Positions 1 to 8,178 are shown, numbered from the stretch's first letter. The stretch is 64,000 nt of DNA from DAOTYE01 sp034434915 (GCA_034434915.1 DAOTYE010000023.1:1-64000), one strand, 5' to 3'. Translations and numbers: made by a program. Notes: generated by a model not told the origin, from the letters alone.

Positions 1-2
1 AA

Positions 3-1109
3 ACGAATATAGAAGAAATGTCTCAGCTTGCCGCCAGGGCGAAGGTAAGGCTGAGGGTGCACGTGAAGGTCCACATGTGTGCTGAGATTGCCAGGATGCA
101 GATAAAAGCCGGTGCCTGTGGCATTGAATTGGGAACGGTGGGTGGAGCGGCGGCAATGGCGACGGAAGGAATCAACGATATTCTCATCTCCCATCCCGGG
201 CTGTACCAGGGACAGACACTAGAGATGTTGAAAGAACTCCTGCGTAAACCTGGGCTCAAGCTCGGCGTGGTGGTGGATATGCTGGAGCAGGCTGAAATTA
301 TTTCAGATGCGGGGCAGGCGCTTGGAAAGAAAGTGCCGCTAATGCTCAAAATTAACGTTAATGCCGTCATCAACGGCTTCTCACGCTTCGGCGTCCTGCC
401 CGGCGAGCCAGCGCTGAAACTCGCCCGGGAAATCTATCAGCTCCCGGGCATTGACTTCAAAGGCATTTACGCCCATGAGATGACTCTGGACGTTACTCCA
501 GCGGGGCTGGATAAGGCAGCTTTTGAGACCGCCAAGCTCATGAGTGAGACCGCCAGACTGTTAAGAAAAGAGGGAATTCCGGTAGAGCATGTTTCCATGG
601 GTTCGTCAGGCACCATGCGCCCTGTCTGCCGTCATTTGCAGGAAGGGAAGTTTCCAGAGATAACCGAGCTTCACCCGGGGAACTTCGTCATCGGCGACCT
701 CATCTACATGGCGGAAGGGGGCAATACACGGGAGATGTGCGCCGCCACTATTTTAACAACCGTCATCAGCACCGCCGATACAAAAAAAGCAATCATTGAC
801 GCCGGGTTCAAGACCTTCGGCGCAGACTACAATGTCATGGCGGCTAAGGACCCCGGCTATTTCTGGAACGGCTTGCCCAACTTCGGCGCGGTGCAGGGTC
901 GCCCAGACCTGCGCTGCGGATTTCTTGCTGCTGAGACCGGACTGGTGTTTTACACCGAGCCGCAGAAAAAGCTCAGCTTAGGAGAGAGAATAGAGATTGT
1001 GCCGAACAATGCCACCCTCGCCATCAGCATGCACGACCAGATATACGGCGTGAGGAACGGAGTGGTGGAGAAGGTATTCACCGTTACCGGGAGAAAAGCC
1101 GGCTATTAG
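3..1109 (+). CDS. D-threonine aldolase / alanine racemase N-terminal-like protein, 5' end cut by window
   Basis: The reading frame is open to the first base of the window, and the residues before the first ATG (NIEEM at about base 6) align with NIKEM in the next gene, so the true start lies upstream. The protein belongs to the PLP-dependent fold-III (TIM barrel) family of D-threonine aldolase and D-serine dehydratase. The HVKVH motif near base 60 holds the lysine expected to bind PLP. The C-terminal metal-site motif, normally PNH-x-C/D in this family, reads PNNATLA here, so the usual zinc/manganese ligands are absent. It lies 27 bases before a paralogue that shares most motifs, which suggests a tandem duplication in one operon. 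The family is clear; the substrate and reaction are not. Confidence 0.8.
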   Translation, partial: TNIEEMSQLAARAKVRLRVHVKVHMCAEIARMQIKAGACGIELGTVGGAAAMATEGINDILISHPGLYQGQTLEMLKELLRKPGLKLGVVVDMLEQAEIISDAGQALGKKVPLMLKINVNAVINGFSRFGVLPGEPALKLAREIYQLPGIDFKGIYAHEMTLDVTPAGLDKAAFETAKLMSETARLLRKEGIPVEHVSMGSSGTMRPVCRHLQEGKFPEITELHPGNFVIGDLIYMAEGGNTREMCAATILTTVISTADTKKAIIDAGFKTFGADYNVMAAKDPGYFWNGLPNFGAVQGRPDLRCGFLAAETGLVFYTEPQKKLSLGERIEIVPNNATLAISMHDQIYGVRNGVVEKVFTVTGRKAGY

Positions 1110-1136
1110 CTGAGTTTGAAGAGAGGTGAATACATC

Positions 1137-2294
1137 ATGATGAATAAAGTCCCGTATCCTGAGCTTGACACCCCGGCGGTGCTTCTTGACCTGGACAGGC
1201 TTGCGGCGAATATCAAGGAGATGTCAGACTGTGCCGCTGATGCCGGCGTCAAGCTGAGACCGCATGTAAAAGTGCATGAGAGTGCCCTCATTTCAAAGAT
1301 GCAGATTGAAGCCGGTGCCTGTGGCATTGAGGTGGGTCCCCTTGACCAGGCGCTGGCGATGGCGGAAGCCGGACTGAATGATATTATCATTGCCCATCCG
1401 TTCTACGGAGAACACAAGCTGGAGAAGCTCAAGAAGCTTTTGAGTATGCCCGGTGTGAAAGTCTCTGTGGTGGTGGATATGCTGGAACAGGCAGAGGGCA
1501 TCTCGCAGGTTGGGCAGGAGCTAGGGCAGAAAGTGCCGGTGATTATCAAGGTGGAGAGCGGGGCAAACCGCTATGGCACTCCGCCCGGAGAAGAGACGGT
1601 GGCACTGGCTAAGAAGCTCAGCAGACTGCCGGGAGTCAGGTTCACCGGCATCTATGCTCACGAGGTCTATAGCGAGCCAACTCCGGATAAACAGGATGCC
1701 GCGGCAATTGAAGTGCTTGAGCTTATCAGCGCTACGGCAAAACTTCTCAAAGAAGCAGGCTTTAAGCTTGAACATGTGAGCGTGGGGTCGTCTGCTACCT
1801 GGCGCGCCGTTTGCAGGCAGATAAAGAGCGGCGCCTTCCCTGAAGTCAATGAAATCCACCCGGGCAGTGGCATCGTGGGTGCCATGCTTCAGGTGAAGCG
1901 CTTCGCCCTGACGGAAGACCAGTGCGCGCTAACCATCATTACCAGCGTAATGAGCACATCTCATCCGGGGCACGCTGTGATTGACGTGGGGCAAAAAACG
2001 ATGGGCGAGGATTCTCTCATCAGCTTCCGGGACAGGCCCGGCTTCTTCTGGCAGAACATGCCCAGCTATGGAGCAATCAGGGGACGTCCTGACCTGCATC
2101 TGGGCGCTTTACATGCTGAGGTGTCCCGCGTGTTCTATCGCGACCCGGCGAAGAAACTGAAGCTGGGAGAGCGCCTTGAAATTATACCAAATAACCCGTT
2201 CATCGTTATCAATACCCAGGAAAAGCTTTACGGCGTGCGGAGAGGCAGAATAGAGACCATAATCCCGGTAACCGGTCGAGGAAAAGGAACATAG
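1137..2294 (+). CDS. D-threonine aldolase-like PLP protein (second tandem copy)
   Basis: This 385-residue protein has the complete fold-III layout: an N-terminal DTPAVLLDLDRL strand and helix, RPHVKVH with the probable PLP lysine at residue 45, a middle VSVGSSAT phosphate-binding segment and a C-terminal beta domain. Family members act on D-amino acids (aldol cleavage of D-threonine, dehydration of D-serine). The canonical C-terminal His and Cys/Asp metal ligands are replaced (PNNPFIV), so the standard metal-dependent chemistry is doubtful. The start is the first of two ATGs behind GAGAGGTG at 1121-1128; an ATG 21 bases earlier lacks a ribosome site. It follows its paralogue closely and precedes the sulfur-carrier genes, probably in one transcript. 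It could also be a racemase. Confidence 0.82.
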   Translation: MMNKVPYPELDTPAVLLDLDRLAANIKEMSDCAADAGVKLRPHVKVHESALISKMQIEAGACGIEVGPLDQALAMAEAGLNDIIIAHPFYGEHKLEKLKKLLSMPGVKVSVVVDMLEQAEGISQVGQELGQKVPVIIKVESGANRYGTPPGEETVALAKKLSRLPGVRFTGIYAHEVYSEPTPDKQDAAAIEVLELISATAKLLKEAGFKLEHVSVGSSATWRAVCRQIKSGAFPEVNEIHPGSGIVGAMLQVKRFALTEDQCALTIITSVMSTSHPGHAVIDVGQKTMGEDSLISFRDRPGFFWQNMPSYGAIRGRPDLHLGALHAEVSRVFYRDPAKKLKLGERLEIIPNNPFIVINTQEKLYGVRRGRIETIIPVTGRGKGT

Positions 2295-2327
2295 CACGGG
2301 GTCGGGAAGGCATAAGGAGGGAAGAAA

Positions 2328-2519
2328 ATGGAAGAGAAGAAAAATGTAGGAAAGGAAAAGCGCCATTGCCCCTTTTGCGATGAGGAGATTTTGAAGGAGT
2401 CATTTCCTTTCTGTCAGGCTTGTGGTGTGGCGGTGCTCTATTGCCCGGTGTGCCGCAAGCCGGTGTCCAAGGAAAAAGAGACCTGTCCGCATTGCGGGGC
2501 AGAAATGAAAACCAGCTAG
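2328..2519 (+). CDS. Small double zinc-ribbon protein
   Basis: This is a 63-residue protein whose eight cysteines form two zinc ribbons: CPFC with CQAC, then CPVC with CPHC. A strong AAGGAGG lies just upstream. Nothing else is recognisable, so no enzymatic role can be assigned; such ribbons usually mediate protein or nucleic-acid contacts. It is followed after 17 bases by the DsrE-type gene and then the TusA-type gene, so it is probably co-expressed with the sulfur carriers. Confidence 0.75.
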   Translation: MEEKKNVGKEKRHCPFCDEEILKESFPFCQACGVAVLYCPVCRKPVSKEKETCPHCGAEMKTS

Positions 2520-2536
2520 TCTTGAGGAGGTGTGAG

Positions 2537-3019
2537 ATGGCGGAGAAAGAGAAACTTACCATTGTTGTTTTCAGCGGTGACCTGGACAAAGCCCTCGCCG
2601 CATTCATCCTGGCAACCACTGGCGCCAGCATGGGCATGGACGTGACAATGTTCTTCACTTTCTGGGGGCTCAATATTCTCAAGAAAAACGAAGGCAGGTT
2701 GAAGAGCAAGGGTCTCATGCGGAAAATGCTCAATATCATCAACCGCGGTGGCACCAAACGGCTCACGCTGTCCAAGTTCAATTTCATGGGTCTGGGCACC
2801 TGGATGATGAAGAAACTCATGAAAGAGACCAACACGCCTTCCATTGATGAGATGATTGCCATGGCGCAGGAAATGGGCGTCAAGATGGTGCCCTGTTCCA
2901 CTACCTGCGGTGTCATGGGCGTTGGTCCGGAAGCTTTCCGTAGCGAGGCTGGGAGCCTCGTTGGCGCGGCTTATTTCCTGAACGAAGCTCGTAAATCAAA
3001 AGTGACTCTTTTCATTTAG
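2537..3019 (+). CDS. DsrE/DsrF/DrsH-like sulfur carrier (DsrE2 type)
   Basis: This 160-residue protein begins with a typical DsrE strand (LTIVVFSGDLDKALAAF) followed by GASMGMDVTMFFTFWG. That signature marks the DsrE2-like branch, whose members pass persulfide sulfur in rhodanese-TusA-DsrE2 relays. Two candidate sulfur-binding cysteines sit in PCSTTCG around residue 117. The start is the ATG after TTGAGGAGGTG; an earlier frame-matched start would overlap the zinc-ribbon gene by 100 bases and has no ribosome site. A TusA-like gene follows nine bases later. The DsrE assignment is firm; the donor and acceptor are inferred only from context. Confidence 0.85.
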   Translation: MAEKEKLTIVVFSGDLDKALAAFILATTGASMGMDVTMFFTFWGLNILKKNEGRLKSKGLMRKMLNIINRGGTKRLTLSKFNFMGLGTWMMKKLMKETNTPSIDEMIAMAQEMGVKMVPCSTTCGVMGVGPEAFRSEAGSLVGAAYFLNEARKSKVTLFI

Positions 3020-3028
3020 GAGGCAGAT

Positions 3029-3262
3029 ATGAAGGCGGATAAGACGCTAGATTGCATGGGACTTTATTGCCCGATGCCCATTGTGAAGACGGCACAGAAG
3101 CTCAAGGAGCTTAGGACAGGGGAAGTACTTGAGGTGGTGGCTGATGATAAAGGCATCAAGCAGGACATGCCTGCCTGGTGTGAGACCACCGGACATGAGT
3201 GCCTGGGCATGGAAGAAAAAGGCGGCGAAATCAGAGTCTACGTAAAAAAGAAGCACGATTAA
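3029..3262 (+). CDS. TusA/SirA-like sulfur carrier
   Basis: This 77-residue protein has the TusA signature DCMGLYCPMPIVK; the cysteine of CPxP is the persulfide carrier in TusA proteins. A GGAGGC ribosome site precedes it. In this family the protein accepts sulfur from a cysteine desulfurase or rhodanese and hands it to biosynthetic partners. Here it is the last gene of a zinc ribbon / DsrE2 / TusA cluster and is followed by a rho-independent terminator. The homocysteine biosynthesis operon is only a few kilobases away on the other strand, which makes a shared sulfur economy plausible but unproven. Confidence 0.9.
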   Translation: MKADKTLDCMGLYCPMPIVKTAQKLKELRTGEVLEVVADDKGIKQDMPAWCETTGHECLGMEEKGGEIRVYVKKKHD

Positions 3263-3287
3263 GCCGTACGGGCGAAATAGAAATTGA

Positions 3288-3317
3288 GAGCCGGGGTGGT
3301 TAACCCGGCTCTTTTAT
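3288..3317 (+). terminator. Rho-independent terminator after the TusA-like gene
   Basis: A perfect 8-bp stem (GAGCCGGG at 3288-3295 with CCCGGCTC at 3304-3311) encloses an 8-base loop and is followed by TTTTATT. It ends the left-hand plus-strand operon. Confidence 0.8.
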
Positions 3318-3339
3318 TCTCAGATAGGTGTGCTGGCGC

Positions 3340-3507
3340 TCATGCTTCCGCCTCAAGTTTCTTTAGCTTGCCGTCAATCCATCCGAAGCACAGCGCCTCA
3401 TTGATGGACTAGCCACGCTCCCTTTTCTTGGTCATGGGCTGTTTCAGCCACGTGCACCACTCCCGGCTGGTGGTGGAATGGGGAGCATCTTCCGGTTCAG
3501 CCGTCAT
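3340..3507 (-). pseudogene. Remnant of a YdeI/OmpD-associated family gene
   Basis: Reading the minus strand from an ATG at 3507 gives a short peptide with an in-frame TAG at 3409-3411, after which it continues as SINEALCFGWIDGKLKKL to a TGA at 3340. The ALCFGWIDG block is the hallmark of YdeI/OmpD-associated (DUF1801-type neighbour) proteins, which are normally about 190 residues. Only the N-terminal third is left and it is interrupted by the stop, so this is a decayed gene, not a functional short protein. The identification rests on one motif. Confidence 0.6.
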
Positions 3508-3534
3508 TTGATTTCACCGCAAGCAGATTTTTTC

Positions 3535-4530
3535 CTATTTCTTCGGCAGCCAGGTCATCATGGCGCGCAGTTTCTTGCCCACGATTTCTGAGCCATGTTC
3601 GTCCTCAAGGCTGAGCAGTGTCAGATAGTTGGGATATCCCAGCTTGCCTTCCAGAATCCACTTCTGGGCAAACTCTCCGCTCTCAATTTCCTTCAGCAGT
3701 TTTCTCATCTCCGTCCGCACGGCGTCATTGATGGTGCGGTACTGGCTGAGCATGCCGGCATACTGGGCGGTCATACTGCACCGCCGGAGCATCCCCGGCA
3801 CGCCGAACGAGTTGATGAGGTCAGAGGTGGCTTTAAGCTCATGGAAAAGCTCAAAATATGCCGCTTCCTCGCTATAGCCTGCCTCCACCAGCACCTCCCA
3901 GCCCGTCTTGATTAAGCCTATCACTCCGGCGATGATGCCGCAGTGCTCGTTAAAGAGGTCACACACCGTCTCCTCTTTGAAGGTAGTCTCAAGGACGCCT
4001 GCTTTCGTTGCCCCGATGCCCTTGGCGTATGCCAGAGCCATCTTGAGGGCTTTGCCTGACACATCCTGGTGGACAGCCACCGCCGCCGGCGCATAAACCT
4101 TCTCGGTGAACAGCTTGCGCAAAAGGACGCCGTGGATGCGAGGCGCCACCATGACCACGTCAACATCAGGCGGTGGGGTGACCTGGTGGTAGTAGATATT
4201 GAAGCCGCTGGCGAACTGGAGCGTTTTCCCTTTCTTCAACCACCGGGCGATGTAGTCCTGATAGACCTGGGCATGAAGGTCATCCGGGACGAGGAGGACA
4301 ATGATGTCCGCCTTCTGCGCCACCTTGTCTGCGGTGAACACCTCAAAGTCGGCTTTTTCAGCCGCTTTCCACGGCGCACTGCCCGGCACCTCGCCCACAA
4401 TCACCTTACAGCCGCTGTCCCGCAGGTTCTGCGCCTGCGCATGTCCCTGACTGCCATAGCCAATGATGCCGATGAGCTTATCTTTCAGCAGGGAAAGGTC
4501 GGCATCCTTGTCGTAATAGATTTTTGCCAT
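3535..4530 (-). CDS. Ketol-acid reductoisomerase homologue with altered catalytic residues
   Basis: The 331-residue length and the whole layout match class I IlvC: a Rossmann domain (GIIGYGSQGHAQAQNL) and an all-helical knotted domain. The metal ligands are all present (D191, E195, E227, E231 and S252). However, the conserved histidine of FAHGF is Ser108 (FASGF), the lysine of the APKGPGH motif is Arg131 (APRIHG), and the NADPH-phosphate loop RPGSKS reads VPGSAP. Genuine isomeroreductases need the His/Lys pair, so this may be an IlvC-derived enzyme with another role, or one using NADH. No other branched-chain biosynthesis gene is nearby. It has a good AGGAGG ribosome site and follows the MFS gene by 68 bases. 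Confidence 0.75.
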   Translation of the reverse strand: MAKIYYDKDADLSLLKDKLIGIIGYGSQGHAQAQNLRDSGCKVIVGEVPGSAPWKAAEKADFEVFTADKVAQKADIIVLLVPDDLHAQVYQDYIARWLKKGKTLQFASGFNIYYHQVTPPPDVDVVMVAPRIHGVLLRKLFTEKVYAPAAVAVHQDVSGKALKMALAYAKGIGATKAGVLETTFKEETVCDLFNEHCGIIAGVIGLIKTGWEVLVEAGYSEEAAYFELFHELKATSDLINSFGVPGMLRRCSMTAQYAGMLSQYRTINDAVRTEMRKLLKEIESGEFAQKWILEGKLGYPNYLTLLSLEDEHGSEIVGKKLRAMMTWLPKK

Positions 4531-4598
4531 GATGTTTTCCTCCTGAGGTAAATTTTTAAGGCTAGTTTAGTTCTTCACCTATTTGATTGTCAAGCAGG

Positions 4599-5810
4599 TC
4601 ACGTTCTGGCTTTTCTCATCAGGACGAGCGAAAGGAGCGATAAACCGATGCTGATGAGAGCGACGACGTCAAACACTTTGACGATGCCATACAGGTCCAT
4701 GAAATGCCCGAAGATGGGCTGGATGATGCTGATGCCCTCCATCCCCAGCCCGAAGTAAATGCCGAAGACGGTGGCGCGGAGGTAGGGCGGCACCCTGTCC
4801 AGAAGATAGGGTTGAACAGTCGCCTGGCGCATGTAAAGCAGAAAGCTGAACAGAATAAAGACAAAGATAATTGCGGCATTGAATGGAAGAATGGTAAAAA
4901 GGTAAATCACCGGTCCGGTGGCGATGAAAGTCAGGAAAATGGCATTGGTGCGCCCCCACCGGTCTGACAGCCACCCTCCGAAGAGACTCCCGGCAATCCC
5001 ACCTGTCCTGATGATGCCGATTAGCATGGCGGCGTACGTGGCGGTAACGCCGTGCTTGTCCACCAGGTAGATGGGGATAAAGGATATGACCGAGCCGCCA
5101 ATGAGTTGCGTCAGCACGGCAAGGATAAAGATGATGGCGATGGTGCGGATAATCCCGAGGATTTCAGTACTCCTGCGCGCCCGGGAAGCATTGCTGGTAG
5201 ATGGCTTGCTCTCTTTTTCCTCCGGGATGTGGGCAAATTTCTTCAGAATAAAGGGTATGGCGATGAGCGACGGCAGGCTGAGGAGAATGAAGGAGAAACG
5301 CCAGCCGGTAAGCTCAGCGATGGCTCCTCCCAAAATTGGACCGAGGGCGAAGCCGAGGCTCCCGCCCACCATGTGAAAAGCGATGGCTTTGCCTCTTTTT
5401 TCCGCCTGGAAATAGCTGGAAAGGACTGACGCTGATGAGGGGTGGTAAGCCCCGGCGAAGATGCCCATGATGATGAGCACCGCAAGCATGAAATAATAGC
5501 CCGGGCTGAGACCGACTGACAGTGTGCTCAGTCCAATTCCCGCCAGCCCGATGGAGATGACCACCTGACGCTTGAAGCGGTCACCCAGCCAGCCGCCGGG
5601 AAACTGGGAGAGTCCCGAGGTTACATTGAGCGCTGACAGCAGGAAACCTGACTGCAGGTAGCTCAGCCCCAGCCCATCCTTGATGAGCGGAAGCAAGGCG
5701 GGGAGAAGCCCGGTGGTCAAATCATGGCTGAAGTGGGTATAGGTGAAAAATGTGGCGGTGCCGCCACCCCACTGTTGAAATGTCGCCTTCAGTTTACTGA
5801 AATAGGGCAA
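4599..5810 (-). CDS. MFS transporter
   Basis: This 403-residue protein is predicted to span the membrane 12 times. The MFS loop signature after helix 2 is present (GGWLGDRFKR), with a matching GGWLSDRWGR in the second half, and a charged cytoplasmic linker lies around residues 195-215. The N-terminal HFSHDLTTGLLPALLP segment resembles fosmidomycin-resistance-type exporters, but the substrate is unknown. The chosen start is a TTG that overlaps the end of the UPF0280 gene by 22 bases, implying translational coupling to the homocysteine operon. The weak ribosome site leaves the exact start uncertain. Confidence 0.85.
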   Translation of the reverse strand: MPYFSKLKATFQQWGGGTATFFTYTHFSHDLTTGLLPALLPLIKDGLGLSYLQSGFLLSALNVTSGLSQFPGGWLGDRFKRQVVISIGLAGIGLSTLSVGLSPGYYFMLAVLIIMGIFAGAYHPSSASVLSSYFQAEKRGKAIAFHMVGGSLGFALGPILGGAIAELTGWRFSFILLSLPSLIAIPFILKKFAHIPEEKESKPSTSNASRARRSTEILGIIRTIAIIFILAVLTQLIGGSVISFIPIYLVDKHGVTATYAAMLIGIIRTGGIAGSLFGGWLSDRWGRTNAIFLTFIATGPVIYLFTILPFNAAIIFVFILFSFLLYMRQATVQPYLLDRVPPYLRATVFGIYFGLGMEGISIIQPIFGHFMDLYGIVKVFDVVALISIGLSLLSLVLMRKART

Positions 5811-6520
5811 ATCTTAATATCCCCGTAAAAACCAATTGTTTCCCCGATGATGATAACCATTCCTCTTAACCCGTTAATCTTCTGCGCAAACTCAATGCCT
5901 TTGCTGATGTCTTCCGGTTGCTGGATGAGATTGCAGATGGCAGTCGCCGCGGCGTCAGACAGAATAGCTGAATCAGCCACGATGGTCACCGCATCTGCCC
6001 TGCCGAAGCTGAGTGAATGCCCCACCATCCCAGATGAGGTGCTGATGCCTATGGGCGTCTGTCCCGGCTCAATTTCAAAGCCAATCTTGCCTGAAAGCGG
6101 CGAGTCGCCAGCGTAAATCCCCACCACCCGCTTCTTCTGGCTTTTCAGGTAAATATCGCCGCCGTTCTCAATGATGAGCTCCGGTGTTAACGGTGCTAAA
6201 TCTGTGCCGACGAACTCGGCGATGGCACCAGCGACTGCCGACCACGGCCCAACTTTTGCCTTTGCTCCTGCTTCCGCCATGAGCTTCACGATGTGCGGAG
6301 CGTCAGCGGCAACCGGCACGGGCTCAAGAGAGGTTAGAAAATCCTGGTGTCTGGCGATGTACCGTTCCAGCAGGTTGCGGTATTTCACCACCAGCCGCTG
6401 GACTTTGCGGGAGAGGTTGCTCGCGGCGCGGACGTATAAATCAGTTTCCTTGACTACTACCTTGAAGGTGACTAAATCTCCGCCTTCAATCCAGCTACGG
6501 TAGGTTCTCGGCTGATACAT
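5789..6520 (-). CDS. UPF0280 family protein (COG2122), homocysteine biosynthesis accessory
   Basis: The protein is 243 residues from an ATG (MYQPRTYRSW) placed four bases after the ferredoxin stop. The longest frame starts 171 bases earlier, inside the ferredoxin gene, with a low-complexity Pro/Ala-rich leader that is clearly out-of-frame coding. Recognisable segments are VGPWSAVAGAIAEFVG and ENGGDIYL, which resemble ApbE-like folds, and a DAAATAICN segment near the end. COG2122 members cluster with COG1900 and NIL-ferredoxin genes and were implicated in homocysteine formation in methanogens. The last 22 bases overlap the MFS gene. Confidence 0.85.
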   Translation of the reverse strand: MYQPRTYRSWIEGGDLVTFKVVVKETDLYVRAASNLSRKVQRLVVKYRNLLERYIARHQDFLTSLEPVPVAADAPHIVKLMAEAGAKAKVGPWSAVAGAIAEFVGTDLAPLTPELIIENGGDIYLKSQKKRVVGIYAGDSPLSGKIGFEIEPGQTPIGISTSSGMVGHSLSFGRADAVTIVADSAILSDAAATAICNLIQQPEDISKGIEFAQKINGLRGMVIIIGETIGFYGDIKICPISVN

Positions 6521-6524
6521 AGGG

Positions 6525-6935
6525 CTAAAGGCGGGCTTCCATGGCGCGCGGGGGGCATGCCTTGATGCACAGCCCGCAGGCAAAGCACTTTTCATTGTTG
6601 AACGTGGTCTTGCGGGTGGTGGGGTCAAGCTCAAAAGCCCCGGCAGGGCAGACGGTGATGCAGGCTCCGCAGTGGGTACACCTCGTCTCATTGCGGGTCA
6701 CATCTTCGCTGAGGGGCTGGATTTGCACGCCGGCTTTGGCTAAGAATTTGATGCCTTTTTCATATTCGCTCTGCCTGCCCTTAAGCTCAAGGACGAGCAA
6801 GCCTTCCTCCTCCGGCGTTATTGAGGCTTTGAGAATATTGAACTCAAGGTCATAGTCTTTCACCAGCCGGTAGATGACTGGCTGGTCGGCAAGCCGCTTG
6901 GGGAAGTGGATGACTACTTTTCTGGCTATAATCAT
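6525..6935 (-). CDS. NIL-domain ferredoxin, 2[4Fe-4S]
   Basis: This 136-residue protein has an N-terminal NIL domain (about residues 3-75, the small ferredoxin-like fold also found in MetN transporters) followed by two 4Fe-4S motifs, CTHCGACITVCP and CFACGLCIKACP. In anaerobes this domain pair accompanies COG1900 proteins and supplies electrons for making homocysteine from aspartate semialdehyde and a sulfur source. It sits between the COG1900 and UPF0280 genes, 25 bases and 4 bases away, so co-transcription is almost certain. Confidence 0.92.
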   Translation of the reverse strand: MIIARKVVIHFPKRLADQPVIYRLVKDYDLEFNILKASITPEEEGLLVLELKGRQSEYEKGIKFLAKAGVQIQPLSEDVTRNETRCTHCGACITVCPAGAFELDPTTRKTTFNNEKCFACGLCIKACPPRAMEARL

Positions 6936-6960
6936 GATAACCTCCGTGGTGAGGCAGGCG

Positions 6961-8169
6961 TTAATCTTCTATCGGGCGTTCGTTCAGGGCTTTGGGCGTG
7001 ATGCCGGCATCAGCGCCGGGCAGAGGCGCCACGGGCTCGGTCAACAGGAACTTCCCGCTCTGTATCCATTCTCTCAGAATAGTGGCGATTTCCAGTGCCT
7101 TGGAATAGCTGGAGAGAGAAGCCGTGGGCACACTCTTGCCCTGGACTTTTATCCTGCCACTCTTGAGCTGACCATAGCTGACCTCTCCCAGAATATCCGG
7201 CTTGCGCTGGGGGTAGGCGTCAGAATAATCCACGATGGCGGCAAAGATTTCCGCATCAGGCACTGCGGTGTACTGCAAAATCTCCTCAGACAAAATGGGG
7301 ATAGGGATGCCTATGCCCACCGTCAGCGTTGCGCCGTAGCCCAGCATGCTGGTGCCGACAAGCCATCTTGAGCTCATCTGTTTCAGGTCGCCGATGACGG
7401 CAAGGGTGCCTGCCCCCCGTTTCGGCACGCCGTTGTCTCCGCGGGGCACGTTCGGGAAGTGCTGGGTGCCGTTCCAGGCGATATAGCCCGTGCCTCCGCC
7501 GAGGAAAATCTTCGTGCCGATGCCGATAGTTTTGTAGTGCGGGTCTTTGAGCAGGGGAGAAAGCTGACCGGCACTGCAGTAATTGGCATTGCCCAGTTGG
7601 GGCTTCAGGATGCCCATATAGGTATAAATCGTCTTGTCCGATAGATTCACGGCGACATTGTAGTTCTGGTAGCAGTTGCGCATATTGAAGAGGACAGCTT
7701 CATTCAAGTCCCTGATGTTAATCCAGGTCTCCAGCTTCTTCCGCGGGTAGCAGTCCGTCCCGTACGCCGTGGCAATGAGCTTGATGTCCTTGCCTGAGAC
7801 GAGGTCTTCAATCACATGCCCGCCGCCGTAGTTGAACTCACCGGGGTGGAACTTGTTGCGCGGGTCATCGTCGGGCAGGGCATTGGCGCCAATCATGATG
7901 TCCGCCGCGGCAAACGCAGGATAGGCAAGGACATCATTGAGATAGACTTTCCCACCGCCCAGCTTGATGCGTGGCTTGGCATGACCGATATTGAAATAAG
8001 CGCCCGAGGAGCACATCGGGGCGAAGGTGCCGGTGGTCACCACGTCCACTTCCCGGGCGGCTCGGCTGACACCTTTCTTGCGGGCAATCTCAATGATTTC
8101 CTCCGCCGTAACGACAACCGCCTTGCCCGCTTTTATCTTTTCATTGATTTCTGCCAGTGTCTTCAACAT
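6961..8169 (-). CDS. Homocysteine biosynthesis protein, COG1900/DUF39 (L-aspartate semialdehyde sulfurtransferase)
   Basis: The protein is 402 residues from the second ATG (MLKTLAEINEK). It carries family landmarks of DUF39 HcyBio proteins: TGTFAPMCSSGAYFNIGH with the conserved cysteine near residue 52, FLGGGTGYIAWNGTQH, and SYGQLKSGRI. In anaerobes that lack the acyl-homoserine routes it converts aspartate semialdehyde to homocysteine with the NIL-ferredoxin as partner. The CBS domains found in some archaeal homologues are absent. A good promoter (TTGACC / TAGAAT) ends directly at the upstream ATG at 8178, so the ATG at 8169 is the likelier start on a leaderless mRNA. Confidence 0.9.
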   Translation of the reverse strand: MLKTLAEINEKIKAGKAVVVTAEEIIEIARKKGVSRAAREVDVVTTGTFAPMCSSGAYFNIGHAKPRIKLGGGKVYLNDVLAYPAFAAADIMIGANALPDDDPRNKFHPGEFNYGGGHVIEDLVSGKDIKLIATAYGTDCYPRKKLETWINIRDLNEAVLFNMRNCYQNYNVAVNLSDKTIYTYMGILKPQLGNANYCSAGQLSPLLKDPHYKTIGIGTKIFLGGGTGYIAWNGTQHFPNVPRGDNGVPKRGAGTLAVIGDLKQMSSRWLVGTSMLGYGATLTVGIGIPIPILSEEILQYTAVPDAEIFAAIVDYSDAYPQRKPDILGEVSYGQLKSGRIKVQGKSVPTASLSSYSKALEIATILREWIQSGKFLLTEPVAPLPGADAGITPKALNERPIED

Positions 8170-8178
8170 AGTGGACAT

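Noticed and set aside
2209..2916. A 235-residue minus-strand open frame
   Set aside because: It is antisense to the zinc ribbon and DsrE genes and low in complexity.
6521..6691. A 57-residue N-terminal extension of the UPF0280 protein
   Set aside because: The residues come from the ferredoxin gene in another frame and are Pro/Ala-rich; the ATG at 6520 fits the gene border.
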